A stretch of DNA of 64,000 nucleotides, from assembly GCF_932276165.1 (NCBI RefSeq), contig NC_063982.1, positions 2,373,501 to 2,437,500 on the forward strand. The letters run 5' to 3'. Every line of letters starts with the position of its first letter. Position 1 is the first letter of the stretch. This document shows, in pieces, positions 53,230 to 63,349 of this stretch. Both the position numbers and the translations under genes were made by a program. The DNA comes from Plutella xylostella (lineage: Eukaryota; Arthropoda; Insecta; Lepidoptera; Plutellidae). A model generated the notes under the pieces. It saw only the letters and a program-made list of their open reading frames with translations. It made no database searches and was not told the origin of the DNA.

Positions 53230-53315
53230 TTGAAGGGATAATATATACAAAGGTTCCACTCGAGAGAGCCATGTACAGGTGCTTCGCCCCCCTCTCTGAA
53301 TATAATAGAATAGAT
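53230..53315 (+). mobile_element. head B SINE, 3'-end fragment
   Basis: ATACAAAGGTTCCACTCGAG, AGAGCCATGTACAGGTGC and a TAATAGAATAGAT end match the distal part of the 15003 copy. Confidence 0.65.
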
Positions 53316-53504
53316 GGTGTGTCACATACAAAAACAAAGCATAAAACTGTCCGCATTTTTTTAACTATCAAACCATTTTAAGTGCAATATACTATTTCCT
53401 CTATCTTTGAGTATATTATGTATGTATGTATTTAAGTATTTATTATTAAAACTGAATGTTTACTACATCATTTGTACACCTTCCTCATTTATTCTTTTAG
53501 TCTC

Positions 53505-53645
53505 TCCTCCACCCAAAGGTTGCCTGGAAGAGATCGCTTTTAGCGATAAGGCCGCCTATTGCGTTGTATTCACTGTATTATAAATTGTTATTTGTGTTCT
53601 GTTTAGTCAATAAAGTAGTATTCTATTCTATTCTATTCTATTCTA
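53505..53645 (+). mobile_element. LINE 3' UTR fragment, well preserved
   Basis: CCACCCAAAGGTTGCCTGGA, GAGATCGCTTTTAGCGATAA, GGCCGCC and CAATAAAGTAGTATTC, then a TTCTA pentanucleotide tail. This is close to the consensus implied by the other copies. Confidence 0.75.
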
Positions 53646-53867
53646 TATAAGTAATGGCAACCATTGTATAATGAATAAATGAATAACGTCACAAATCTTC
53701 TTACCGAACTTATTCAAAATTATGTAATTTACTGTCGACACATTTCTTTTGCACTGACACTCCATCTGATTCGAATTAAAAATCGTAGGGACACAGATAT
53801 ACAGGATCGAATCTTATTTATCACGTACCTATGCAGTAGGCGAGGAAGACGGCGAAATGATACAATG

Positions 53868-54044
53868 TCATCATCATCATCAGCCGGTAGTCGTCCACTG
53901 CTAACATAAGCCTCTCCCAAGCAGCGCCACATCACTCTGTCTTCAGCACTCCTCATTCAACCACCACCTGGCTGGTCGTAAGTCTGGGCCTAGGCTGGCT
54001 GGGGGGCGTCCAACGCTGTTTGTGGTCTCCACTCGAGAACTCCT
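53868..54044 (-). pseudogene. RTE-like LINE 3' fragment with (GAT)n tail
   Basis: The minus-strand frame has EDRVMWRCLGEAYV, near the C-terminus of the polymerase family, upstream of an ATGATGATGATG tail. The 5' part has ACCACAAACAGCGTTGGACG. It is diverged and truncated. Confidence 0.7.
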
Positions 54045-54059
54045 TTATAATACCATGTT

Positions 54060-54150
54060 AGAAAATTCCCTACGTTGAAGGAAAACATTGTGAGGAAACC
54101 TGCACATGCACATTCGGATTCTAGATGTGTATCCTAGGTGCATTGTACTC
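54060..54150 (+). mobile_element. head B SINE fragment, degenerate
   Basis: GAAAACATTGTGAGGAAACC, TGCACATGCACATTCGGATT and TCTAGATGTGTA resemble the body of the head B family. Confidence 0.5.
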
Positions 54151-54250
54151 CTTCAAAAACGGCGATACGGCTTGCGACCTATCACGTGAGTACAAATGTA
54201 CAGCAAAAAGCGGGTGACTTCAGGGATTACAGTCGTGAGTATATTATGTA

Positions 54251-54442
54251 CTAGCTGTTCCCGTGAGCTACGCTTCGCCTTAACTACGTTTTCCCGTGGG
54301 AATACCGCGATAAAAGTAGCCTGTGTTCTTTCTCAGACTATCTGCATACCAAATTTCATTCAAATCCGTTCAGTAGTTTTGGCCTGAAAGAGTAAGAGAC
54401 AGACAGACACAGTTACTTTCGCATTTATAATATTAGTTAGGA
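54251..54442 (-). mobile_element. non-autonomous Helitron-like element
   Basis: A minus-strand copy whose 3' CTAG is at 54251-54254, followed on that strand by T (54250). The 5' end is blurred by a TTAGGA-type repeat at 54436-54462, so the start may lie up to 20 bp further. Confidence 0.78.
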
Positions 54443-54729
54443 AGTTAGGATTAGGATTAGGATGTACGGAAAATGATCTTCATAGAACCACCAAAACTCT
54501 ATCCTCCTGAAAGGATCAGGTCTACTTGCAAACAACCCTGTATAACGTATTATACAGGGCTGTTTTATAGTAGTTATACTACGGTATAACTACTTTCTTA
54601 TATACCTACTTATAATATCAAAGAAAAGTATTTTATGCACAAAACATTTAATAGACTTATATGAAAATTACATGGTAGGAATTACTAACTTTCATATTGG
54701 CTTTAATAGTCTAGATACATAAAATAGTT
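54443..54729 (-). other. 3' flank of the CxxC gene pair
   Basis: Downstream of the 1761-aa gene on the minus strand there are two ATTAAA hexamers (near 54700 and 54648), either of which could be the polyadenylation signal. There is no coding sequence. Confidence 0.5.
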
Positions 54730-57700
54730 TTACTTGCGTTTCCATTCTCTCCTCTCCTTATAATCTTGTATATTTGATTGTTTTGAACTTCTTTCGTCAT
54801 TTTTATCTCTAACATATTCGCTAGCAATTGAGTATGTGTCTTCTTCTTGGTCTTTATCTTTCGTATTTCCATCACTGTTAGCATTCTTGCTTCTAGGAGA
54901 TGTAATGGTTTCCCCAGAATTTTGAACATTAAAAGTAGTCTTGCCAGTGTTCTCACGTTTTTCAGGTGTATCATTATAACTATCTTTGTCCGTTCCTTTA
55001 TTATTACTATCGTTAGATTTAGTGATATTGCTAGATTCATTAACTTTGTCTGCTGTACTATCAACATAACTGGGATTACTATAGTTTGTCAATTGATCAT
55101 CACTTTTTGGTTTTTCATTAGAGTCATTCACATTTCCCTTATCATTCATCATTTTTTTACCACAAACTGAACACTTCTTATCATAATTTCTTATGCTGGT
55201 ACCACTAACGCTTTGAATACTCCGGGTATCTTTCTGTAAATTTTTAATACGGCTTTTATCCATTTTACGTACTAGTTTACTTCCACAAACTAGACACTTC
55301 TTTTCATAATCTCTTGAAATAGTACTAGTTTTGGCCTCACTACCAAAATTGCTATTTTTAATGGTATGACAACTTTTAATTTGACTCGTGTCTTTTTTGG
55401 GAACTAAAGTGCTACCACAAACCAGACACTTTTTATGATATTCTTTTGCTGTAGATCCGATATCTTTCGCAATTTGGCAATTTTTTACGCTCCTGGTGTC
55501 TCTTTTGGTTGTTATCGTGATACTACAACCTAGACACTTCTTATCATACTTTGTCTCACTAGCATGCCTATTTGCACCACTCTTCAGGCTGCGTCTTTGA
55601 TTCTGAACTTCACTGTTTTTAAGAAGATTTATATCTCTTTTTGGTAATAAAAAGCTACCACAACTTGGACACATTTTAGCGACTTTTGTTTCACTCTTAA
55701 CATTTTTTGTATCCCGGCAGCTTCGGGAGAGGATAGGATCAGTATTTATAGCATTTCTATAAATTTGTCTACACCGCACTCCAGATGTCAAACATGTGAG
55801 ACATTCAACATTTTCATTACTCCTACATTCATCTTTTTCAGCACAGCTGCTACAAATGAACACTTCTTTTCCATCACTTGTTCTTTTAACCCCAGCAGCT
55901 GATCTTTTTGGCACTTTATCATTTTTTGCTGAGTTATGAGATGCATTCGGTTTATCAGATTCTTTTTTAACTTGAACTATTTCATTACACTTATCACACT
56001 CAAAGTATTCATATACTGTGTTATTAGTGGTTGGATCAGCATTAGAGAGTGCTTCCTCTGTAAGGCAGCCATCGCATTCATCAATGTAACCACTACTTTT
56101 GCTCGTGTTATCTATTTTATATTCACAACTTTTATCTGTCTTCTTTTCGTGGTTAATTTCAATGTTTTTTGTTCCAATATCGTGCTCATTGTCATCATTT
56201 TTGGCAGCATTTTGTACAGTTTCTTCGCGGTTGTTATTAATTTCATATTTATTTAATGTTGATGAACCCTTCTTAACTTTTACTGTATCAAGGCAGTCGT
56301 TGCATTCATAGAAATCATACTCGGGGGGTTTCTTATTTATGTCTTTTCCGCTTGAAGCAACGGGGTGTGTTGATTGGGTTAGTTGGATATCCGTCGCACA
56401 TTCCGGGCATGCAGAATTTTGACTTTCTTTTTGAATTTCATCCTTAATATTGATTACTTTGATATCTTCGACCGTACATTCGTTGCATTCGTTTTTGACT
56501 TTACATTGACTAGACTGAAGACCAGTACTAGTGCTGGAAATAGCTTTTGAATCTATTGGTAAAATTGTATTATTTTCCTCATTATTGCTACATTTTGTGC
56601 AAACTAATATTTCCTCATTATCTTTTATTTTCCTTTTTCTCTGAGATTTTTTGGAACCTTTTTCATCTTTAATTACATCTTTTGGATTTTTCTTTATTGT
56701 AATGACATCTTTACATTGACTATTACACTCAGAATAATCATATTCTTCGTCTTTTACTTTGTTTTGAGCAGGAAGTTGTAATTTTTCTTCATTAACAAAG
56801 GATTTTTCTTCTTGTTCCGTTTTGACAGATCCTATTTGTCCATCTTCTGACATGCATATTTTTTTACATTTACCGTGATGATATTCATTTTCTTTTATTT
56901 TATTTGTAGAAAGATTTGGGACATGTTCCTGTACACATAACTTTTCACACTGATCATATTCATTTGATATTTTATTCTTATATTGTGAAGGAGGTGGAGT
57001 AATATAATCCTTCGCACACAAATTACATTCATTTTGGTACCTACATTTAGTGTTTTCTTCTATTGTTATAGTTTTCTTTTCTTTTTCAGGTTCTAATAAT
57101 TTGTTTTTTATATCAGGTACTTTTGCTTTACAAACACCACATTCAATATAACCGAATGCTGTAGAGTTATTATTTGCTTGTTCAGCTGCCTTTGCTTCTC
57201 TATTAGCTAATACAGCTTGGCGTAATTCTTCAATTGCTACTAGGTCTTCCATACATTCCTTGCAAGTAAAGTCGATTTCTTCAGGCGCTCTTATTTTCTG
57301 AATATTGTTAGCTTTCTGGACTTTTTCTGTTTGTGAGTCATCAAATGGACATTTGGAACAAACGTATTCTTTTTCATTTTCTTTAATTACTTCATGTTTA
57401 TATTCAGAAAGTGGTTCATTATTACGTAAGTTATTTGTATCGGGAATACTTGGTTCCTTATGTTTTTGAGGGAGTTCATTAGGTGTAAGTTTTGATTGCA
57501 TGGAAGGTTCTTGTAAATATTGTGGATGCTCTTCTGAACATTTAGAACAAATGTATTCACTATCAACCTCGGGTGCGGGTAAGTTATTTGTATCGGGAAT
57601 ACTTGGTTCCTTATGTTTTTGAGGGAGTTCATTAGGTGTAAGTTTTGATTGCATGGAAGGTTCTTGTAAATATTGTGGATGCTCTTCTGAACATTTAGAA

Positions 57701-60015
57701 CAAATGTATTCACTATCAACCTCGGGTGCAAGATGAGCTATTTTCTCATGTTTATTATCAATTGCTGTTTTATCCTCAAAATCAACTTTATCATTAATAT
57801 CTTCAGCACGTTTTGTAATGTTCTGACTAGTTTCTTTTTTAGCTAAAGACTCTACATTTGGTTCAGGATACGTCTTGCTATCCTTATCATAACATTGAAG
57901 GCATTCATATAATTCATCATCCTTTGCATTCATGTCTTGTGAGTCATTAACTTTATATTGATTATTACTATCTTGATTTGTTTTTACTCTTTGTAAGCTT
58001 TTGGCAAGTTGAACGTAATCTTTTAAATTTTTAATTGTATGTTCTAGATCTTCGATCAAACATTCAGTGCACTCATAACCTTTGTCATTTTTAGCAGCAA
58101 GACTCTTTCTTATATTAGCATCATTTATCTTTGCAACTTCCCGCGTTTCCTCTTTTGAACATCTTGTACATTCTAAGTATTCACTTTCTTTTTTAGGTTT
58201 ATTATTAAGAACATCTTTTTTTATTACTTCTGTAGTTTTATCTGGTAGATTCAATGTTCTTGAGGATTCAATTTTAGAAGTATTCATTTTTACTCCTTTT
58301 TCCCAACATTCTTTACAATTGTAAGTGTCATCAGCTGGTATAGGCACGGTTTTCCCTATCTTCACAGTATCTAGGGCTTCAATTTTGACTTTTTTATCTT
58401 CTGACTTATTGTTATCCAAATTAATATTTTTAGCTAAATCCTCTTCTCTCTTACCCTTTATACTTTGTAAATCCTCAATTAAGCATTCAATACATTCATA
58501 TATTTCATCATTGTTGACACGCTCATTAGATGTTTTTGAACTTTTAATTTTATCTTTACTTTTATTTGGAAATTCCCCTAAATCTTTTTTCCAGCATTTA
58601 TTACATTGATAATCTTCTTCTTGATAAGACTTTTCAATTGAAGTATTAGTTTTTAAAACCTCTCTGGAGTTGTTAGTTTGAACATCTTCGTTTAAGCATT
58701 CCGTACACTGTACGTATTTATTTGAATCAGGATGTTTACGCATGCTCTCGTCTTTCTTAAACCTTTCTACGGATTCTTTGAGTTTTTTTATGTTCATCAA
58801 GTTATTTTTTATATTATCACAAGTACAATCTTCTTCTTTTTTATCATCTAATTTGTCTTCATCCATATAACTTTTAATTTCGAAAAACTGTTGTTCTTGG
58901 CAGTCACAAGCACAAGCATCATCACATGGAAGATAGCCCTCAGAATATGATTTAATAACACCCTTATCGAAGGTTTTTAAAATCTTTTTGGTGTTTTGTT
59001 TAATGTAGTCTTTTAAATCCAAGATTATATCTTCCAGTTGCTCTTCTTTGTTTTTATAAAAAATCTCTGCTTTGGATATCTCAGGGGTTTCTGGTGTCCA
59101 TGTACAACCGGTTTCTTTATCCACTCCCAATACCTTTTGATTAAACTCAAGGCATGGATCTTCATCTTTTTTACAATCTGTTATCATACATTTGTTTTCT
59201 GACGGCTTAACTCTATTAATAGAATTTTCTCTGGATTTCAACTTATTTAGTCTTTTCCTAGGTGGCGGACATCTTTCAATCCTTCTTGTCGTACGCTTGG
59301 GTAGTATTTGCGGTGTTTTATGTTTATTTGATGTATTTGGTATAATTAAGGCTTTTCCTATATTGGGAGGTTTACAAGGACAGGCAAATTTTAAAAGGTC
59401 ATCTGGAGATATTTTGTAATTTTCACGGCTTTCTTTAATTTTACAACTTTTTTTTAACTGTTTGACCGTTGGGCATACTTCATCTTCAATTTCAATATTT
59501 TCTTTATGGGTTGAATCCCTTGACTTAGTAGGAGCTTGTTTGCTTCTTATATTCCCAGTTGAATAGTTAGACTTCTGTTTACTTTGGCAATCGAAGTTAC
59601 CACACGTTGAATCATCATCAACCTCATCCTCCTCTGCATGATTTGTTTTTTCACATTCATTACAAATTGGATTAGGCAAATTCCTTATTTTTTGTATGTT
59701 TGTTTTGCAATCATTATTGATCAAATCTTTCAAAACCTCATCAAAACAAGATTTCACAACAAACGGCCGAGTAGTATCCATATTCTTAGTATTGTGTATA
59801 TCTTCATCTGCTTCCGATGTCAATTCAGCATCTTTGCGCATTTTGTCCAGTCTCCATAGCTCTTCTTCTGCAGCAACTAACTCTTTTTCTACTTCTAAAA
59901 GTTCTGCTTCCAGCGTATTCTGAGGATTATTTGGGGCTGGACATGAACTAGAATCACAAGTTTTATGGGAATTTTTCGATTTCATTTTGCTAGAATATGA
60001 TACCGGTGAAGTCAT
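54730..60015 (-). CDS. uncharacterised 1761-aa CxxC-repeat coiled-coil protein
   Basis: One uninterrupted exon from an ATG at 60015. Residues ~30-60 form an acidic coiled coil (EAELLEVEKELVAAEEELW). Around residue 371 is a dense CDDACACDC cluster. The rest is Lys/Glu/Asn-rich, largely disordered-looking, and carries about 27 CxxC motifs of two kinds. Across residues ~440-1400 they read (Y/F)xCxxC followed by acidic residues, e.g. YECIECLIEDLQ, YICSKCSEEH, YEYFECDKCNE. At ~1452-1620 there are five ~40-residue units of the form KKCLVCGSxLxxKxD. One 51-residue unit is exactly duplicated (57426-57731). The Cys pairs could bind zinc or crosslink. No known domain is recognised and no signal peptide or membrane segment is seen, so the product is probably intracellular. 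The N-terminal coiled coil and the CDxxCxCDC motif are shared with the upstream 692-aa gene. A single-exon retrogene origin or germline expression is possible but unsupported. Confidence 0.85.
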   Translation of the reverse strand: MTSPVSYSSKMKSKNSHKTCDSSSCPAPNNPQNTLEAELLEVEKELVAAEEELWRLDKMRKDAELTSEADEDIHNTKNMDTTRPFVVKSCFDEVLKDLINNDCKTNIQKIRNLPNPICNECEKTNHAEEDEVDDDSTCGNFDCQSKQKSNYSTGNIRSKQAPTKSRDSTHKENIEIEDEVCPTVKQLKKSCKIKESRENYKISPDDLLKFACPCKPPNIGKALIIPNTSNKHKTPQILPKRTTRRIERCPPPRKRLNKLKSRENSINRVKPSENKCMITDCKKDEDPCLEFNQKVLGVDKETGCTWTPETPEISKAEIFYKNKEEQLEDIILDLKDYIKQNTKKILKTFDKGVIKSYSEGYLPCDDACACDCQEQQFFEIKSYMDEDKLDDKKEEDCTCDNIKNNLMNIKKLKESVERFKKDESMRKHPDSNKYVQCTECLNEDVQTNNSREVLKTNTSIEKSYQEEDYQCNKCWKKDLGEFPNKSKDKIKSSKTSNERVNNDEIYECIECLIEDLQSIKGKREEDLAKNINLDNNKSEDKKVKIEALDTVKIGKTVPIPADDTYNCKECWEKGVKMNTSKIESSRTLNLPDKTTEVIKKDVLNNKPKKESEYLECTRCSKEETREVAKINDANIRKSLAAKNDKGYECTECLIEDLEHTIKNLKDYVQLAKSLQRVKTNQDSNNQYKVNDSQDMNAKDDELYECLQCYDKDSKTYPEPNVESLAKKETSQNITKRAEDINDKVDFEDKTAIDNKHEKIAHLAPEVDSEYICSKCSEEHPQYLQEPSMQSKLTPNELPQKHKEPSIPDTNNLPAPEVDSEYICSKCSEEHPQYLQEPSMQSKLTPNELPQKHKEPSIPDTNNLRNNEPLSEYKHEVIKENEKEYVCSKCPFDDSQTEKVQKANNIQKIRAPEEIDFTCKECMEDLVAIEELRQAVLANREAKAAEQANNNSTAFGYIECGVCKAKVPDIKNKLLEPEKEKKTITIEENTKCRYQNECNLCAKDYITPPPSQYKNKISNEYDQCEKLCVQEHVPNLSTNKIKENEYHHGKCKKICMSEDGQIGSVKTEQEEKSFVNEEKLQLPAQNKVKDEEYDYSECNSQCKDVITIKKNPKDVIKDEKGSKKSQRKRKIKDNEEILVCTKCSNNEENNTILPIDSKAISSTSTGLQSSQCKVKNECNECTVEDIKVINIKDEIQKESQNSACPECATDIQLTQSTHPVASSGKDINKKPPEYDFYECNDCLDTVKVKKGSSTLNKYEINNNREETVQNAAKNDDNEHDIGTKNIEINHEKKTDKSCEYKIDNTSKSSGYIDECDGCLTEEALSNADPTTNNTVYEYFECDKCNEIVQVKKESDKPNASHNSAKNDKVPKRSAAGVKRTSDGKEVFICSSCAEKDECRSNENVECLTCLTSGVRCRQIYRNAINTDPILSRSCRDTKNVKSETKVAKMCPSCGSFLLPKRDINLLKNSEVQNQRRSLKSGANRHASETKYDKKCLGCSITITTKRDTRSVKNCQIAKDIGSTAKEYHKKCLVCGSTLVPKKDTSQIKSCHTIKNSNFGSEAKTSTISRDYEKKCLVCGSKLVRKMDKSRIKNLQKDTRSIQSVSGTSIRNYDKKCSVCGKKMMNDKGNVNDSNEKPKSDDQLTNYSNPSYVDSTADKVNESSNITKSNDSNNKGTDKDSYNDTPEKRENTGKTTFNVQNSGETITSPRSKNANSDGNTKDKDQEEDTYSIASEYVRDKNDERSSKQSNIQDYKERREWKRK
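57426..57731 (-). repeat. exact in-frame tandem duplication, 2 x 153 bp
   Basis: The segment starting GTAAGTTATTTGTATCGGGA (plus strand) at 57426 repeats at 57579. I found no difference over ~151 bp. It encodes a 51-residue unit containing YICSKCSEEHPQYLQEPSMQ, twice in a row (residues ~762-863). Confidence 0.95.
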
Positions 60016-60071
60016 CTTGAAAACGCTTATGATTCAGGCAATGTAATTGGTGCAAAATACTTTCATAAACA
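60016..60071 (-). other. 56-nt spacer between the two CxxC genes
   Basis: It lies between the TGA of the 692-aa frame and the ATG of the 1761-aa frame. There is no AATAAA or ATTAAA in this interval, and room for a separate promoter is minimal. The two frames differ in phase, so a single frameshifted protein would also need the spacer to be read through. Confidence 0.8.
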
Positions 60072-62150
60072 TCAAATGCTTGTACAATTCTTAACTTCAT
60101 CACTCAAAACTTGGTTATGACAATCACAAAGACATTCAGCATCACAGGGGATAATGTCTCCTTTACTTGATTTTCCATTGCAACTAACGCAAGTGGGTTT
60201 TGTTTTATTATATGGTTCAGTAGACTGTTTTGAACAGTATGAGCATACAGATACGTTTTTCCGAGGTGTTTTTATCTTTGAAACTGTGCATTCTGACCCT
60301 TCTTTGGTCTGAGATCCTCTTGTTTTTAAAGTTTCTTTATTAGGACACAATGATTCATGGCCCACAATATCTATATTGCTGCACTGAGGCTCACTACAGT
60401 TTTTAGCTCTGTGCCTATAACATACATCATTTGGGGCAGATCCCTCTTCTACAGTGTCACAAGAATTAAATTTATTCCTTTCAGTATATTCACTATCTCT
60501 ACAAGTGAATGATTTTCCTGGAACTATAGCATGATTTTGCATTCTACATGGTTCTGATTCGTCTTTGTTTTTTTCAGTATTCCACGAACATGAATCTGTA
60601 TTAGATAAACTACGTTTTCCGAAATTCGAATAGGAATTTATTAAATTGTTCAAGGGTTGCTTATAAAACGAGAAATCTGGTAGATCGTCTTTGCAAAGTG
60701 GTAGGCGAGACATGATACAAGAGTCTCTTTCGTCATCATCAGAAGGTTCGCATTTGTATTCTGCTGTACATAAGTCACTATCGTCTATTATATTTGATTG
60801 ATTATTATTGACCGACGGATTTTTTAAATGACTCCCAATTTTACACTTTTTCCCAGGATCAGTTTTTTTTCCGACTGAACAATTTGTAGTTGTTGTGGTT
60901 GTTTGATTATTTTCACAATTTGGTTTTCCTGATACCTTTAGCTTTGAATCCATTGTTTTATTTATAAAATCACATGTTTCGTTCACACAAACAGATTGTT
61001 TATTTTTAAAGGGGGGTTTTGGTCCACACATTGCGTTACTTAAGTTATTTTGTCCAGTGAGATTTAATGGCGACTTACATTTTGGCACTCCATATGTAGT
61101 TTTAACCGGTTTTTTGTTTTCAATAGGACAAGCGTTAATTTTCTTTTTATGTTGAGTTTTCGAAGTCTCCAATGGCAAACAAGATGTATTACCACAAGTT
61201 CCGTTAGTAATGTCATCCTTGAACATTGATATGGTTTCTGCTTTTGTTTTAGATGATTCTTGTGTCACACAGTTTGGACTACCACAGGCATTTTTTACAA
61301 CAGCTCCATAACAATCATTTGTAGAATTTGTGTGTGACATATTATATTCGTATTTGGTATCATCAACAACTGGCTCACAAGAAGAAAGCCCATTGGCTTG
61401 TTTTATTTTTGATGATTGACATACTGATTTAGGTTTTTTATCAGACACTCTATTTTTATGTATTTGTTTTTCGGTTCTTGAATCTGACGGATTCTTGATC
61501 TGACAGTTTTTGAGTCGTGTTTTCAGTGTGTCGACATTATTTTGTTCACTACCCTTTTTACATTCACCTGAAGAATTGCTTGGTTGCCTCTCGAGATCTA
61601 TTTTAAGTGATTTAACTGAGCCATCAGTTGACGGTAAGTATGTAATTCGACATTTCAAAGAATCTACATCATTCTGGCAGCTAGCCTCAGTTCTTTTGAC
61701 TACATCTAACTCTATAAATGTGGTTGGGACATCTTGTTTCTCGGTAGTTTTGGTTCCTTTTCCTGCTCCATGGCAAGTTTCATCTTTTTGTTTAGGACAC
61801 AAGCTCTGTATTGGACTAATCTTTTCATCGCGACATGTACCCGAGTTCTCAGTCAGACAGTTACGTTTAGCTTCACCTATGGAGCCATTGTTACTTGATG
61901 TATGACTTCCATTACCTGAGTGAAGTGTAAATTGGTACGTTTTTCCTTGAATTCTGGGTTGAGGACTAGGCTTAGGCTTGTATGCATTAGGTTGTTCAAG
62001 TCTTTGCAGTTCTGCTTCAGCCTCTTTCAGCTCTTTTTCAATTGCAAGTAGTTCTTTTTCTATAGCGGTCTTTTTTCTTACAATCTTCTTTCCTCTGCTG
62101 GAGTTTCTGCAAGGGTTGTCCCCATCTCTGGATGACGTAGATTTTTTCAT
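60072..62150 (-). CDS. uncharacterised 692-aa Cys-rich coiled-coil protein, paralogue of the next gene
   Basis: A single exon from an ATG at 62150. Residues ~28-52 are a coiled coil, EKELLAIEKELKEAEAELQ, closely similar to that of the 1761-aa protein. The middle is Ser/Asn/Lys-rich with recurring short Cys motifs (CGNTSC, CGSPNC, CKSPLN). The C-terminus has CSYCSK, CVSCNGKSS and the CDAECLCDC cluster, matching CDDACACDC in the neighbour. So the protein resembles a short version that ends at the point where the neighbour's CxxC repeats begin. No signal peptide, membrane segment or known family is recognised. The next gene starts 56 nt downstream. A neighbouring frame on the opposite strand is an artefact of composition. 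Confidence 0.82.
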   Translation of the reverse strand: MKKSTSSRDGDNPCRNSSRGKKIVRKKTAIEKELLAIEKELKEAEAELQRLEQPNAYKPKPSPQPRIQGKTYQFTLHSGNGSHTSSNNGSIGEAKRNCLTENSGTCRDEKISPIQSLCPKQKDETCHGAGKGTKTTEKQDVPTTFIELDVVKRTEASCQNDVDSLKCRITYLPSTDGSVKSLKIDLERQPSNSSGECKKGSEQNNVDTLKTRLKNCQIKNPSDSRTEKQIHKNRVSDKKPKSVCQSSKIKQANGLSSCEPVVDDTKYEYNMSHTNSTNDCYGAVVKNACGSPNCVTQESSKTKAETISMFKDDITNGTCGNTSCLPLETSKTQHKKKINACPIENKKPVKTTYGVPKCKSPLNLTGQNNLSNAMCGPKPPFKNKQSVCVNETCDFINKTMDSKLKVSGKPNCENNQTTTTTTNCSVGKKTDPGKKCKIGSHLKNPSVNNNQSNIIDDSDLCTAEYKCEPSDDDERDSCIMSRLPLCKDDLPDFSFYKQPLNNLINSYSNFGKRSLSNTDSCSWNTEKNKDESEPCRMQNHAIVPGKSFTCRDSEYTERNKFNSCDTVEEGSAPNDVCYRHRAKNCSEPQCSNIDIVGHESLCPNKETLKTRGSQTKEGSECTVSKIKTPRKNVSVCSYCSKQSTEPYNKTKPTCVSCNGKSSKGDIIPCDAECLCDCHNQVLSDEVKNCTSI

Positions 62151-62373
62151 ATTGATGCTGTTAAAGACAAATCATTTAATGTCCGTAAATTCATTCTTGT
62201 TCTACAGATTCACAATATTTTATTATTTATTTCGATGATTTTTTAACGAATAGCAGCTATTGTTTTCTGAAACATAACAAAATTATTGTAAAATGAATGG
62301 GCCGGTTATAATATATATATGACAACTATAGAAGTGAAGAAATTATGGGGAGGAAACCGGCACACCAACATTG
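62151..62373 (-). promoter_or_regulatory. probable 5' region of the CxxC gene pair
   Basis: AT-rich DNA immediately upstream of the first ATG. ATATATATAT-type sequence at about 62311-62322 could act as a TATA-like element on the minus strand, but no start site can be fixed from sequence. Confidence 0.3.
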
Positions 62374-62490
62374 CTACCACAAAAAACTTTAAACACTGTT
62401 TAACAACTGTTTAAATCAAAATTTGACAGATTTTGTAGGCGTTTGACAGCGCTGAACACCTGTTAAATACTGTCTAAGTTTTTGTGGTAA
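62374..62490. mobile_element. foldback MITE, TTTTTGTGGTAAGGCC family
   Basis: The left end CTACCACAAAAAACTTTAAA pairs with the right end AGTTTTTGTGGTAAG. The interior has ACACTGTTTAACAACTGTTT and AGCGCTGAACACCTG. Sister of 5577-5682. Confidence 0.7.
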
Positions 62491-63349
62491 GGCCCCAAGA
62501 TTCTAGCATAATACACTACACTGAACTCTTTCGATACGGCGAAACGGCTCGCTACAAATACCAATCTCTTGCAGGAAGTTACTGCGAATTGGTGATTCTA
62601 TTGCAAGTTACTTTTTGCTGACACACAACCTATAATAATCCACTGTTATGCCTATAATATCCACGCTTAGGGGGCGGGTTGGAGATTGACGTACCATCTT
62701 CGTAAATTGTAAGTACCTAAATAAAAATTAAATACATACTTAAAGCTAAAAAAAGGGAAATATTTTCGGCAATTTTGTTGAGTCTAGATAATTTGCCATA
62801 CTGAACTTTAATACCTGCAGTGTAGGTATAATTATTACTTAGTATACATGTTAGATGACTGATAATCGACTATTATGTTCACAGCCATTGTATTTATGTA
62901 AATTGAACACTCTATTTTTGTAATTTAGATATTACATTTTGTTTACGTGTTGTTTGAAAGCTCAGAAAGTCAGTAACTGATGACAGATCTGTCAGTTGCT
63001 TTCTGCGAAAGTTCTTTCATAGATTATAGAGAAGATCAATAGGATTATGGCAAGAGTGTTGAGAGCAGTTGAGAGTAAAATCCTTGGACGTCGACTTTTA
63101 CAGCTGACGATACATTCGACGTAGATAAACGGCACTATATCGCGATTCGGCGATAAATACGGCCCGGTTATTGGTGGAATTAACCAACTGTGAAGCGGGG
63201 CTAGGTGGAATGTGGGTGAACTTCTATCAGTGCTCAAGATCAAGTAACTAAACTATTCTTAGCAAGCAAACGTTCAAGTTCAAGCATACATCCGTCGTAT
63301 TTGAAACACGCAGTTCTAAGGACCTATGTAGATATACACACCTGTAGGG
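62491..63349. other. no supported gene
   Basis: Unique-looking. An 83-codon minus-strand frame (62992-63243) ends in a hydrophobic stretch but has no homology cue or start context, so it is not called. Confidence 0.4.

Noticed and set aside
54847..62238. Many plus-strand open frames opposite the CxxC genes, with hydrophobic translations
   Set aside because: Antisense of Lys/Glu/Asn-rich coding sequence gives Phe/Leu/Ile-rich frames; they are shadows.
62992..63243. 83-codon minus-strand frame with a hydrophobic C-terminus
   Set aside because: Short, no recognisable family and no supporting gene structure.
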